The notes: generated by a model from the sequence alone, not told the origin. Shown: positions 1 to 7,527, counted from the first letter of the stretch. The stretch: DNA of 32,798 nucleotides from CAZODA01 sp964578485 (GCA_964578485.1 CAZODA010000036.1:1-32798), one strand, 5' to 3'. Made by a program: numbers and translations.

Positions 1-6
1 AAGTGC

Positions 7-54
7 TACATTACTATTTTCCGATTTTGGTACATTGTTATTTTCCGGTTACAC
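7..54. repeat. Two tandem 24-bp units at the left edge
   Basis: Two adjacent 24-bp units begin TACATT and share the core TATTTTCCG. Short tandem repeats like this occur at the ends of some IS elements, for example IS21-type multiple terminal repeats. The window starts here, so an element end to the left is possible but unproven. Confidence 0.4.
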
Positions 55-78
55 CCTTAAACAAAAGAGCAACAAAAA

Positions 79-792
79 ATGGGAGAAATTGACGTTAATT
101 TTGATTTTAGAAAAGAATCTAAAGGAAGAGACCCTGATAGATGGAGTCCTACCTTACAAGAATATCATCGAATTGTATGGAGTAAATGTTTACCAAATGG
201 AAAGCAATTTGCTTTAGAGAAAGTAAATCAAAATAGACTATACCATAAATCTGAATTAGGAGCATTTTATTTATCAAGTGATGTTGCTTTATATGGTTTT
301 ATCCGTAAGTGTGAAAAACTCGAATTTGTTCTTGCTCAAGTTACAGAAACAGAACTTGCAAAATTTAGACAACTAACAATTAATACATTTGGTGGAACAA
401 TACTCTGGCCAAGCATTAGAATTGACAATAAAATGACTATAAATGGTGCAAGAGGATTCAATCGGCTAATTTCTGATAGGCTTGACTTAACACTTGAATG
501 TATAAGAAGATATTATTTAGGTGATAAAAGTCCACTTTATAATGTACTAAGGAGGTATTCGAGTTTCTTCGATTTATTTGGTAGTTTTAAAGGATACATT
601 AATTTTTTTTACCTTCAAGATTTTATAGACGAAAACGAGCAAATAAAATTTTCTATACCTTTCAACGGTTTTAATCGTCCAGCGTTACCTCAAACAATTG
701 AGGAATACTTAGGATTTAAAAATCATACAACAAATTTAATCAATAATAGAAACAAAAGAATTATAGAAAGAATCAAAAAATCTGACACTTAA
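79..792 (+). CDS. Hypothetical protein, DUF6994-like, first of a paralogous pair
   Basis: A 237-residue soluble protein with no signal peptide or membrane segment. Its best landmarks are an N-terminal DPDxxSPxLxxYH stretch followed by WSKxLPNG, a central YHKSE motif, and a later block reading DRLDLTLECIRRYYLG. These match what I remember of the family named DUF6994, whose function is unknown to me. The next gene starts three bases after this stop and encodes a clear paralogue with the same motifs in the same order. The two are probably co-transcribed. The gene is noticeably AT-rich. The ATG follows an A-rich leader without a clear Shine-Dalgarno sequence, as is common in this phylum. Confidence 0.75.
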   Translation: MGEIDVNFDFRKESKGRDPDRWSPTLQEYHRIVWSKCLPNGKQFALEKVNQNRLYHKSELGAFYLSSDVALYGFIRKCEKLEFVLAQVTETELAKFRQLTINTFGGTILWPSIRIDNKMTINGARGFNRLISDRLDLTLECIRRYYLGDKSPLYNVLRRYSSFFDLFGSFKGYINFFYLQDFIDENEQIKFSIPFNGFNRPALPQTIEEYLGFKNHTTNLINNRNKRIIERIKKSDT

Positions 793-795
793 AAA

Positions 796-1491
796 ATGAA
801 TATAGATATAGAATTTAATGTTTACACAGACGCAAACGGAGGAGATCCTGACAGTACAAGTCCAATACTTCGTACATATCATAAAGTTTTATGGAGTAAA
901 GCGCTACCAAATGGTCACTTTTTCAAATTAGATAATAAAAAAACTGGAGCATATTTATATCATAAATCGGAATTTGGAGAATTTAATTTGGGAAGTGATG
1001 CGATAACACATTCATACAGAAATCAAAAGAGGAAACAATGGCTGATAAAACAAATTCCAAACGAAGTAAATGAACTTTTTGATATAGGTGCTACGATTGG
1101 AGCCTATACACTTTTTCCGAAAAATAAAATAGACAATAAGTTTACAATCAATCAGGCAAGAGGAGTAAATAGTTTAATTGACGATAGGTTTGATTTAACG
1201 TTAGAATGTATTCGTTTATTTTATTTGGGAAAACAAAGTCCGCTTTTTGATACATTCTTGCGGTACAAAACATTCTTTGATTTGTTTGGAAACTTTAGCG
1301 GGTATGTCAATTTTTTCTTGTTTAACGATCTTATTGATAAAAGCGGAAACATAAAATTTTACTTACCATTTGACAACTTTAAAACAAAGCCAACATTCGC
1401 GAATATTGAAGAATATTTGATTTATAAAAAGGGAGTTACGGACTTTGTAAACGCAAGAAATAAACGTATTGACAAATATGCTAACCAATAA
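796..1491 (+). CDS. Hypothetical protein, DUF6994-like, second of a paralogous pair
   Basis: A 231-residue soluble protein that aligns along its whole length with the preceding gene product. Shared motifs are DPDSTSPxLRTYH, WSKxLPNG, YLYHKSE, INQARGVN and DLTLECIRxFYLG, plus a C-terminal NARNKRI stretch. The pair probably arose by tandem duplication but has diverged widely, so both copies have likely been kept under selection. An attC-like hairpin follows this gene. The molecular role is unknown; nothing in the sequence indicates catalysis. Confidence 0.75.
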   Translation: MNIDIEFNVYTDANGGDPDSTSPILRTYHKVLWSKALPNGHFFKLDNKKTGAYLYHKSEFGEFNLGSDAITHSYRNQKRKQWLIKQIPNEVNELFDIGATIGAYTLFPKNKIDNKFTINQARGVNSLIDDRFDLTLECIRLFYLGKQSPLFDTFLRYKTFFDLFGNFSGYVNFFLFNDLIDKSGNIKFYLPFDNFKTKPTFANIEEYLIYKKGVTDFVNARNKRIDKYANQ

Positions 1492-1508
1492 AATAAAACA
1501 TCGAAAAA

Positions 1509-1655
1509 TGCCAGACACCAATAAGGCTTAGCGGTAGTCGGCTAAAAAGTATGATTTTGGGAGTATTTCACCCGCATCAGCTTTTATAACGGCAGATAAC
1601 AGCGTTGCCCCGCAAACCGCCCGAACGCAAAGCCTGGGAACGTTATAGGCAATGC
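1509..1655 (+). repeat. attC-like cassette boundary before the serpin gene
   Basis: This is a non-coding imperfect hairpin. The arm AGGCTTAGCG at 1524-1533 pairs with CGCAAAGCCT at 1626-1635 with one mismatch. It ends in GTTATAGGC at 1642-1650, which resembles the GTTRRRY right core of an integron attC site. Inside lies TATAAC...GTTGCC near 1587-1612, which may be a second, nested site. The bases 1642-1655 are complementary at 12 of 14 positions to 3199-3212, on the far side of the serpin gene. Confidence 0.5.
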
Positions 1656-1692
1656 CGCGACAGTGCGAGCGGACACAAAATAGAGTAAAAAA

Positions 1693-3174
1693 ATGGGAAA
1701 GAAGATTATGTTTTTAATTGTTGCAATAACAGTTGTTTGTATGACGAGCGTTGGCTTACAAGCACAGGAAGTGAGTATTACACAGACAGTTTCGGGCAGC
1801 GTGACAGATAGTTTGGGCGAACCCTTGATAGGAGCGTCTATTACTATAAAAGGAACAAACACAGGCGTAGTATCGAACTTTGATGGAAAATATTCAATAA
1901 ATGTTCCAGAAAATGCAATTCTACGGTTTTCGTTTATTGGTTTTACCGTACAGGAAATTGCTGTTAATAACCAACAAATAATAAATGTTACAATGGAAGA
2001 TGAATTTTCAAAAGGTCTTCAAATGGCACAACCTATTAAATTGACAGCAAAACAGAATGAAAGAGCGGAAGCCGACAATAGTATTGCATTTCAAATGTTC
2101 AGAGAAGTCTCAAAACAGGAAGGGAACAACACATTTTTCTCACCGTTGAGTCTCAATATGGCTATAGGAATGCTCTATAATGGTGCTTCGGGCACTACTA
2201 GAAATGAAATTGTTGAGGCATTCGGAATAATGGATTTTTCCGAAACTGAAAACAATGAATATTACAAAAAAATATCACAGGCTTTGTTGAAAATTGACCC
2301 AACTACGGATATTGCTATTGCTAATTCTATTTGGTATCGCAACAATTTTTCGGTTAAAAAACATTTTGCCGAAATCAGCAAAGATTACTTTGATGTAGAG
2401 GTACAGAAACTTAACTTTAATAATCCCGGAGCATCCAACACAATCAATAATTGGTGTGCCGAAAAAACGAATAATAGAATAAAAAATCTCATTGGTAGTA
2501 CAATACCAGATGATATGATGATGTATTTGGTAAATGTTATCTATTTCAAAAGTCAATGGCAGACGGACATAAAGTTTGATAAGAAAAAAACAAAATTGGA
2601 CAATTTTACAAAAACTGATAATCAAAAGAAAAAGGTAAATTTGATGGAGCAGACTTCTTATTTAAACTATTTCGCTGACGATTATTTGCAATGTATTGAG
2701 ATGGATTATGGAAATCGGGCGTTTAGTATGGTAGCCATTCTTCCGTCAAAAAGCATGAATATCAATCAACTCATTGATTATTTAGACAGCGAAAAATTGA
2801 AAAACGTTGTTAAAAATATGCGTTGGCAAAAAGTATGGTTGAAATTGCCGCGCTTCAAAATAGAATGTGATTTTTCGCTTGCTCAACCTGTCAGAGATTT
2901 GGGAATGGAGCAAATGTTTAGCGGAGGTTTCGCAAATATTTCTGATGATGACTTGTGGGTATCCGATATCATACAAAAAACATTTGTAGAAGTAAATGAA
3001 GAAGGTACCGAAGCCGCCGCTGCGACAACTATTGTTATGATAGGGGCGTCAGGTCGTCCGAAAAAAATTCAGCCTGTTCGTTTTTTTGCCGACCGTCCAT
3101 TTGTGTACCTGATTAGAGAGAAAAGTACAGGAGCTATTTTATTTATTGGGCGTATAGATGAACCTTGTGAATGA
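1693..3174 (+). CDS. Secreted serpin with N-terminal carboxypeptidase-regulatory-like domain
   Basis: A serine protease inhibitor of 493 residues. Residues 1 to about 24 form a signal peptide ending LQA/Q. Residues 30-105 form a CarboxypepD_reg-like beta sandwich (SGSVTDSLGEPLIGASI), the module normally found at the start of SusC/TonB-dependent receptors. Residues 125-493 are a full-length serpin: FFSPLSLNMAIGMLYNGA at the first helices, and a reactive-centre loop near 437-455. The loop hinge GTEAAAATT carries the small residues that inhibitory serpins need. Counting as in alpha-1-antitrypsin puts P1 at Ala452 and P1' at Ser453, which suggests elastase-like targets. There is no lipobox Cys, so it should be periplasmic or exported. 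Fusion of these two domains is unusual. The gene sits alone between two attC-like hairpins, suggesting mobility. Confidence 0.9.
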   Translation: MGKKIMFLIVAITVVCMTSVGLQAQEVSITQTVSGSVTDSLGEPLIGASITIKGTNTGVVSNFDGKYSINVPENAILRFSFIGFTVQEIAVNNQQIINVTMEDEFSKGLQMAQPIKLTAKQNERAEADNSIAFQMFREVSKQEGNNTFFSPLSLNMAIGMLYNGASGTTRNEIVEAFGIMDFSETENNEYYKKISQALLKIDPTTDIAIANSIWYRNNFSVKKHFAEISKDYFDVEVQKLNFNNPGASNTINNWCAEKTNNRIKNLIGSTIPDDMMMYLVNVIYFKSQWQTDIKFDKKKTKLDNFTKTDNQKKKVNLMEQTSYLNYFADDYLQCIEMDYGNRAFSMVAILPSKSMNINQLIDYLDSEKLKNVVKNMRWQKVWLKLPRFKIECDFSLAQPVRDLGMEQMFSGGFANISDDDLWVSDIIQKTFVEVNEEGTEAAAATTIVMIGASGRPKKIQPVRFFADRPFVYLIREKSTGAILFIGRIDEPCE

Positions 3175-3198
3175 TTATGACTACAAAAATAAAAAAAT

Positions 3199-3287
3199 GC
3201 ACTGCCTACAACAAGCGGCTTAGTTTCAGGCGGTGGCGACTTGCCCGTTTGATAATTTTTTCTACATTTGGTAGGCCGTTGGCTCGC
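3199..3287 (+). repeat. attC-like cassette boundary after the serpin gene
   Basis: It opens with GCACTGCCTACAAC (3199-3212), complementary at 12 of 14 positions to the start of the serpin unit at 1642-1655. It ends with GTTGGCTCGC at 3278-3287. The internal arms pair less clearly than in the site at 6507-6642, so this copy may be degraded. Repeat copy A begins almost at once after it. Confidence 0.4.
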
Positions 3288-3298
3288 AGGGGTGTGTA

Positions 3299-3510
3299 GC
3301 GTACTCTACCGCTCCGAAGCAATCCCTTCATATCTCCGAAGAAGTCATTATCTTCGATTTTTTTCTACCATCGTTTTTAGTAAATAATTGCGATAGGGGT
3401 TGAAATGTCACCCCATCTGCAAATACAATCTTAATATATTTTCTAGTGGATTCAAAATTAGTGTTTATATTTTTCTAATTAACAATCAGCTAATCTGCTA
3501 ATTAACTAAA
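3299..3510 (+). repeat. Dispersed repeat, copy A (short form) with octamer tail
   Basis: From about 3299 to 3475 this matches the first part of repeat copies B (from about 5062) and C (from about 22934) with scattered differences. It then jumps, at a TTTTC tract, to a run of 8-bp units of the type nnnCTAAT (3472-3510). Copies B and C carry the same kind of octamer tail only after about 400 further bases. Copy A is therefore most simply an internally deleted version. Confidence 0.75.
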
Positions 3511-3546
3511 CTGCTTTAGATGCATTTTGAATTCATTGCATTTCTA

Positions 3547-3600
3547 AAAGTGCAATTTTTGTAAAATATGCTGTTTTTAAAGTGCAATTTTCTATCTTTG
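3547..3600 (+). promoter_or_regulatory. Promoter of the AAA ATPase gene with two 13-bp direct repeats
   Basis: TATCTTTG at 3593-3600 fits the Bacteroidota -7 box TAnnTTTG and lies 29 bp before the ATG. AAAGTGCAATTTT occurs twice, at 3547-3559 and 3579-3591, exactly 32 bp apart (about three helical turns), immediately upstream of the -7 box. This spacing suggests a protein-binding operator. No good -33 TTTG is visible at the usual distance. Confidence 0.5.
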
Positions 3601-3629
3601 TTTTTTGAACAAGTAAAACAAATAGAAAT

Positions 3630-4805
3630 ATGGACTTTTTATATCAATTATTCCGCTCGTTAATTGACAGGACAGACACTTCATTTTTACGATATCTGCA
3701 TGGTGTTATAAATTGGGACAGTCGTCTTGTCGCCATTGTAGGGGGAAGGGGTGTAGGAAAGACTACCATGCTCTTGCAACATATTAAATTACATCACGAT
3801 ATTAAAGACACTCTGTATATTAGTGCCGATAATATTTATTTTACGGAAAACAGACTTTTTGATTTGGCTTTCGAATTTTCAAAATATGGAGGCAAGCACT
3901 TGTTTATTGATGAAATACATAAATATCCGGATTGGTCGAAAGAGATAAAGATGATGTACGACAATCTACCTGAGGTGCAGGTGGTATTTACAGGGTCATC
4001 AATCCTTGATGTTTATAAAGGGACTGACGACTTGAGTCGTAGGGCTTTAACCTACTATCTGACCGGATTGTCTTTCAGGGAGTATATAAATATATCACAA
4101 AGACTTTCTTTTGAGGCTATTTCTTTGGAAGATATTATAAGTGAAAGTGGCGTTAGACTGCCGGAATCATTTTCATATCCGCTAATACACTTTAAGAATT
4201 ATCTTGAAAGGGGCTACTATCCGTTTTTCAATGAAGCTGAATATGATGAGCGCATACGTAATGTAATCAATCTTACTTTAGAGACGGATATACCTGCTTA
4301 TGCAAATATGAATATTGCCACCGTAAGAAAATTAAAACAGCTTCTTTATGTAATATCCCGAAGTGTACCCTTCAAGCCCAACTATACAAAAATAGCTGAT
4401 ATAATAGAAATACACCGTAACGATACGGCTGATATGTTTTATTATTTAGAACGAGCCGGAATAATATCCCTGCTGCGTGATCAAACAGAAGGCATAAGGT
4501 CACTGGGTAAAGTCGAGAAAGTTTATCTAAACAATACCAATCTTATTTATGCTTTAGCCGGAGAAAAACCTAATATCGGTAATATTCGTGAGACCTTTTT
4601 TTACAATCAAATGTCAGTCAAACATGAGGTGTTCTCTTCCGATATGGCAGACTTTAACATTGACGGATTAACTTTTGAGGTTGGTGGTAAAACGAAAAGT
4701 CAAAAGCAGATAAAGGGATTGAAAAATGCATTTATAGTGAAAGACGATATTGAGTACGGACACGGCAATATTATACCTTTATGGGCTTTTGGATTTAATT
4801 ATTAG
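3630..4805 (+). CDS. AAA+ ATPase, AAA_14/DUF4143 type
   Basis: A 391-residue cytosolic ATPase of the kind found in many near-copies per genome in Bacteroidota and archaea. The Walker A motif GGRGVGKTT is at residues 38-46. Walker B is LFIDEIHKYPDW at 91-102. A sensor-like FTGSS follows at 120-124. The C-terminal half corresponds to the winged-helix and nuclease-like region usual in the family, and the length is complete. The substrate is not known for these proteins. It lies between repeat copies A (upstream) and B (downstream), and the window holds a second, broken member of the family plus at least two N-terminal relics. The promoter is described separately. Confidence 0.85.
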   Translation: MDFLYQLFRSLIDRTDTSFLRYLHGVINWDSRLVAIVGGRGVGKTTMLLQHIKLHHDIKDTLYISADNIYFTENRLFDLAFEFSKYGGKHLFIDEIHKYPDWSKEIKMMYDNLPEVQVVFTGSSILDVYKGTDDLSRRALTYYLTGLSFREYINISQRLSFEAISLEDIISESGVRLPESFSYPLIHFKNYLERGYYPFFNEAEYDERIRNVINLTLETDIPAYANMNIATVRKLKQLLYVISRSVPFKPNYTKIADIIEIHRNDTADMFYYLERAGIISLLRDQTEGIRSLGKVEKVYLNNTNLIYALAGEKPNIGNIRETFFYNQMSVKHEVFSSDMADFNIDGLTFEVGGKTKSQKQIKGLKNAFIVKDDIEYGHGNIIPLWAFGFNY

Positions 4806-4978
4806 AAAAATAGGCTCTTACTGCCTCATAAGGACAGCTTCTTTCTTTTTTATGTACCCAACACATCCGGGTTCAGTTTTCAGTAAACAGCAAATTAGTT
4901 ATAAATTATGAATTATGAATTCCAGATATAAGAACAGACCCTCTGATTGATACTTACACACTTTAAGGGATAGTGTTT
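4806..4978. other. Intergenic stretch with a short heptamer array
   Basis: No gene is visible. Near 4904-4923 there are tandem AATTATG units (7-bp period), the same type of low-complexity heptamer seen at 5519-5546, 23583-23622 and 25034-25390. Confidence 0.5.
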
Positions 4979-5303
4979 AGAAACTATTATAAATTCTCGT
5001 TATCTCTATAATTTTTCTAATAATCCTTTTTTTATAAATTCGTACGCCTCCCTTATATCGTACTTTATATCACTTCGAAGCAATCCTTTCATATCTCCGA
5101 TGAAGTCATCATCTTCGATTTTTTTCTACCATCGATTTTAGTAAATGATTGCGATAGGGGTTGAAATGTCACCCCTTTTGCAAATACAAGCTTTATATAT
5201 TTTCTAGTCGATTTAAAATTAGTGTTTATATTTTTCGTTTTTATTATCTATTGTCTGCTTTTTTGTCAGCGTAATATTGCCAAATAAAATTGTCTGCAAA
5301 AGG

Positions 5304-5393
5304 CTAATTGCCGATAAGAAAAACCACTTGAATGAACTTTCCGGGTTCTTCAATTCTTTCCCTAAGAGCTTGTAAATATGGACGTTCAAACAT
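5304..5393 (-). pseudogene. N-terminal relic of an AAA ATPase in repeat copy B
   Basis: Reading on the minus strand from the ATG at 5393 gives 29 codons, MFERPYLQALRERIEEPGKF and then IQVVFLIGN, followed by a TAG. This is the usual opening of AAA_14/DUF4143 ATPases, whose sequence would continue into a GPRQVGKT-type P-loop. Here the frame stops just before the P-loop. The same reading frame continues past the stop with an unidentified PFADNFIWQYYADKK. The identical relic is present in copy C. Confidence 0.7.
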
Positions 5394-5399
5394 ATAAGT

Positions 5400-5427
5400 A
5401 AATTTACTCAGTACATTGAGTAAATTT
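5400..5427. promoter_or_regulatory. 28-bp palindrome upstream of the relic ATPase start
   Basis: AAATTTACTCA (5400-5410) and TGAGTAAATTT (5417-5427) are perfect inverted 11-mers separated by GTACAT. The element ends six bases before the relic ATG at 5393. It looks like the operator of the former gene. The same element is present in copy C at 23272-23299. Confidence 0.55.
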
Positions 5428-5733
5428 GCTCAATATATTTAGTTCTGCAAATACTTTTAAGGAAATAGAATAAGGTCACATTCCTAACGGAATGTGGTTG
5501 GAGAGGGTTTAGATATCAATTACGAATTAAAAATTACGAATTACGAAACTCCAAACTGGTCGTTTTGAGCGCAGCGAAATCTAAACGACACAGTCCTCAA
5601 CGACGAAGTCCTCAACTTTTTTCATTTTCCATTTTCTAATCATCACATTTGCTAATCATCACATCTGCTAATCCACTAATTAACTAATTTGCTAATTATC
5701 ACATCTGCTAATTAACTAATGTAATCGGCAAAT

Positions 5734-5782
5734 ATATACGAATGTTATATATTTAGAGTTCGTATATTAAACGTTAGCTTTC
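5734..5782 (+). repeat. AT-rich attC-like boundary before the 219-residue gene
   Basis: ATATACGAA (5734-5742) and TTCGTATAT (5759-5767) form a perfect 9-bp hairpin, followed by AAACGTTAGC. The bases GTTAGCTTTC (5773-5782) are the exact reverse complement of 6507-6516, on the other side of the next gene. Confidence 0.45.
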
Positions 5783-5842
5783 ATAATAAAACAAACATCG
5801 ACACCAAAAAAATAATTAAAAACATAATCGATTAAATATTCA

Positions 5843-6502
5843 ATGATTATGATTAAGATTTTCAACTTAGCATTATTGGTATTGACAATAAATATTTCAA
5901 TTTTTGGTCAATACCCTTCAGATTTAAAAACGGGATTATACAATAGTCTTGATGATATACTAAATAATAAACCAAAATATGAGGGGAAATTAATAGTTAG
6001 ACATAGAACTATTACAGATATTCAGCTTTGGGGAGGTAATGACTACAAAGTTAAAACTGATACTTTAGATATAAAAAAATCACTTGTAAATAAATGTTTT
6101 GCGATTTTTGATGGTGATACATTATTTATAAATGGCAAATATATAAATGGTTCAAAACCATATTGTAAAGTGGAGAATAATGGTAGATTTTTAATTGTTT
6201 CTGCTGGAATACCAAGTATGGCAAAAAAGAAATCTGTAGGATATAAAAATAGCATGACACAAATAGACGCTGTGCCGATTGGAGGAGCAATTGGAGGAGC
6301 CGCAACTGGGGCACAACTTGCGATGATAAGATTTTACTATATTTTAGATTGTAAAAGTGGAGATTTGAAAATTTTATCAAAAGATTTCTTAAACAAGATA
6401 TTGATTGACTATCCTGGCCTTAAATCTGAATTTGAAGCAGACACTAAAAATGATAATCCGAAAGAATTGCTTAAGTATATTAAAAAATTGAATGATAAAT
6501 AA
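5843..6502 (+). CDS. Hypothetical secreted protein
   Basis: A 219-residue protein not assigned to a named family. Residues 1 to about 22 form a signal peptide (hydrophobic stretch then FGQYP), with no lipobox, so periplasmic or exported. The mature start, TGLYNSLDDILNNKP, resembles a common Bacteroidota opening of the form GxYxSxxdfxxnkP. A Gly/Ala-rich stretch, VPIGGAIGGAATGAQLAM, lies near residues 145-162 and could be a membrane-inserting or hinge segment. The C-terminus is Lys-rich. A second ATG two codons in (third codon) is an equal candidate start. The gene is a single-gene unit bounded by attC-like sites whose outer bases are complementary. Confidence 0.7.
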   Translation: MIMIKIFNLALLVLTINISIFGQYPSDLKTGLYNSLDDILNNKPKYEGKLIVRHRTITDIQLWGGNDYKVKTDTLDIKKSLVNKCFAIFDGDTLFINGKYINGSKPYCKVENNGRFLIVSAGIPSMAKKKSVGYKNSMTQIDAVPIGGAIGGAATGAQLAMIRFYYILDCKSGDLKILSKDFLNKILIDYPGLKSEFEADTKNDNPKELLKYIKKLNDK

Positions 6503-6506
6503 TTAC

Positions 6507-6642
6507 GAAAGCTAACACGCGGTATAGTTAATTGGCGATACAGCGACTATCCGAGCGGTACAGCTCGTATCATAAGTAGTTGTAACTTGATATGAATGTG
6601 CTTCGAAATCGGCAACTAACCATACCGCCGCTCGTTGGCGGC
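6507..6642 (+). repeat. attC-like cassette boundary (best-preserved copy)
   Basis: It opens with GAAAGCTAAC (6507-6516). The long arms GCGGTATAGTTAATTG (6519-6534) and CAACTAACCATACCGC (6613-6628) pair at 14 of 16 positions. It ends with GTTGGCGGC (6634-6642). The plan of outer inverted cores, long imperfect inner arms and a variable loop is that of an integron attC site, but the sequence is not a canonical one. Confidence 0.6.
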
Positions 6643-6680
6643 AAGCATAAAAATAAACCTACTAAACTGATAATTAGATA

Positions 6681-7421
6681 ATGAAAGTTCGATTGCTAAG
6701 AAAAGAAGAATTTAAAAGTTATTTTATTTCGCCATTAATTTATGGACCAATATTAGGTTTGATTATCTTCCTCGTTACTCTCTTGGATAGTGAATCGAAT
6801 ATATCTGCTGCTAAAGCTTTTGTTTTTGGCTTTTCTTTTGTATTTGGACTGCAATTATTGGGATTTATTGTAATAGAAATAATTATCCGAGGAAATCAGA
6901 TTAAAAAATTGCAAAAGAAGAATTTTAAAATATTAGAAAAGTACAGAATCCATTTGTTTGACGATTTGGTTTTTAAAGGTAATTACAAAGGATTTTGGAT
7001 TCATATTTATCCGCACGAAGAAATGATTGAAAAACGTAAAAAACTTTATTTCACAATTAATTCATATTATAATTATCCAGACAGTTTAAATGATAATGAC
7101 TCAAAATGGAATTTTGACCAAAAGAATTGTAATAAATATGATATTGGGACAATTAATTTTGGTGGAAATGCTGTAACAATTATTCCAAATGATAAATATA
7201 ACCCTGACTTTAAATCTATAATTGACTTCTTAATAGATAAATTGCAAGAGTTAAAACTAACGCCGCTTGATTTTAATATTTGGGAAGACAATTATATCAG
7301 ACCAATAAAAGAAAAGCAAGAAATGGAAAGGCAACAACGGACTAAGCAGATTATAAAGATTGGAAAATTTATAGACATAAAATATGAAAAGCCAGCCGGT
7401 AACACACAATATAGACAATAA
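6681..7421 (+). CDS. Hypothetical inner-membrane protein
   Basis: A 246-residue protein without recognisable homology to a named family. Two membrane segments are predicted at about residues 15-36 (ISPLIYGPILGLIIFLVTLL) and 45-68 (AFVFGFSFVFGLQLLGFIVI). A cytoplasmic domain rich in Lys, Asn and aromatic residues follows (about 70-235). The terminal residues KPAGNTQYRQ are encoded inside the following attC-like site, so the original C-terminus may have differed. It is the only gene in its unit, between the sites at 6507-6642 and 7395-7527. Confidence 0.7.
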   Translation: MKVRLLRKEEFKSYFISPLIYGPILGLIIFLVTLLDSESNISAAKAFVFGFSFVFGLQLLGFIVIEIIIRGNQIKKLQKKNFKILEKYRIHLFDDLVFKGNYKGFWIHIYPHEEMIEKRKKLYFTINSYYNYPDSLNDNDSKWNFDQKNCNKYDIGTINFGGNAVTIIPNDKYNPDFKSIIDFLIDKLQELKLTPLDFNIWEDNYIRPIKEKQEMERQQRTKQIIKIGKFIDIKYEKPAGNTQYRQ

Positions 7422-7527
7422 GGGTTTCAGTGGTATGTGAAGGTATGTAGCCCGCTTCAACGACTTCGTAACTTGACAGGAAAGTGCCACGCAATCGGCT
7501 ACTACTCTTATACTCACCGTTACATGC
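7395..7527 (+). repeat. attC-like cassette boundary overlapping the end of the membrane-protein gene
   Basis: GCCGGTAAC (7395-7403) matches the reverse complement of the unit start GTTGGCGGC (6634-6642) at seven of nine positions, and a T-G wobble makes eight pairs. The inner arms GGTATGTGAAGGTATGTAGCC (split here as GGTATGTGAAG and GTATGTAGCC) and GGCTACTACTCTTATACTCACC (as GGCTACTACTC and TTATACTCACC) pair imperfectly. GTTACATGC at 7519-7527 is the right core. Confidence 0.45.

Larger units (their letters stand above)
4979..5720 (+). repeat. Dispersed repeat, copy B, with octamer tail
   Basis: Bases 4979-5649 match 22851-23521 at a constant offset of 17872, with only a few substitutions and no net insertion or deletion. 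Contents in order: the segment shared with copy A (about 5062-5236), the N-terminal relic of an ATPase on the minus strand, a 28-bp palindrome, a hairpin at 5477-5496 (CACATTCC-TAAC-GGAATGTG), heptamers AATTACG near 5519-5546, the motif TTTTGAGCGCAGCGAAATC at 5563-5581, and eleven 8-bp units of the type nnnCTAAT at 5633-5720. No intact gene is present. Confidence 0.9.

Noticed and set aside
5734..5767. Intrinsic terminator
   Set aside because: The stem is A/T-rich and has no T-run; its place in an attC-like unit is a better explanation.
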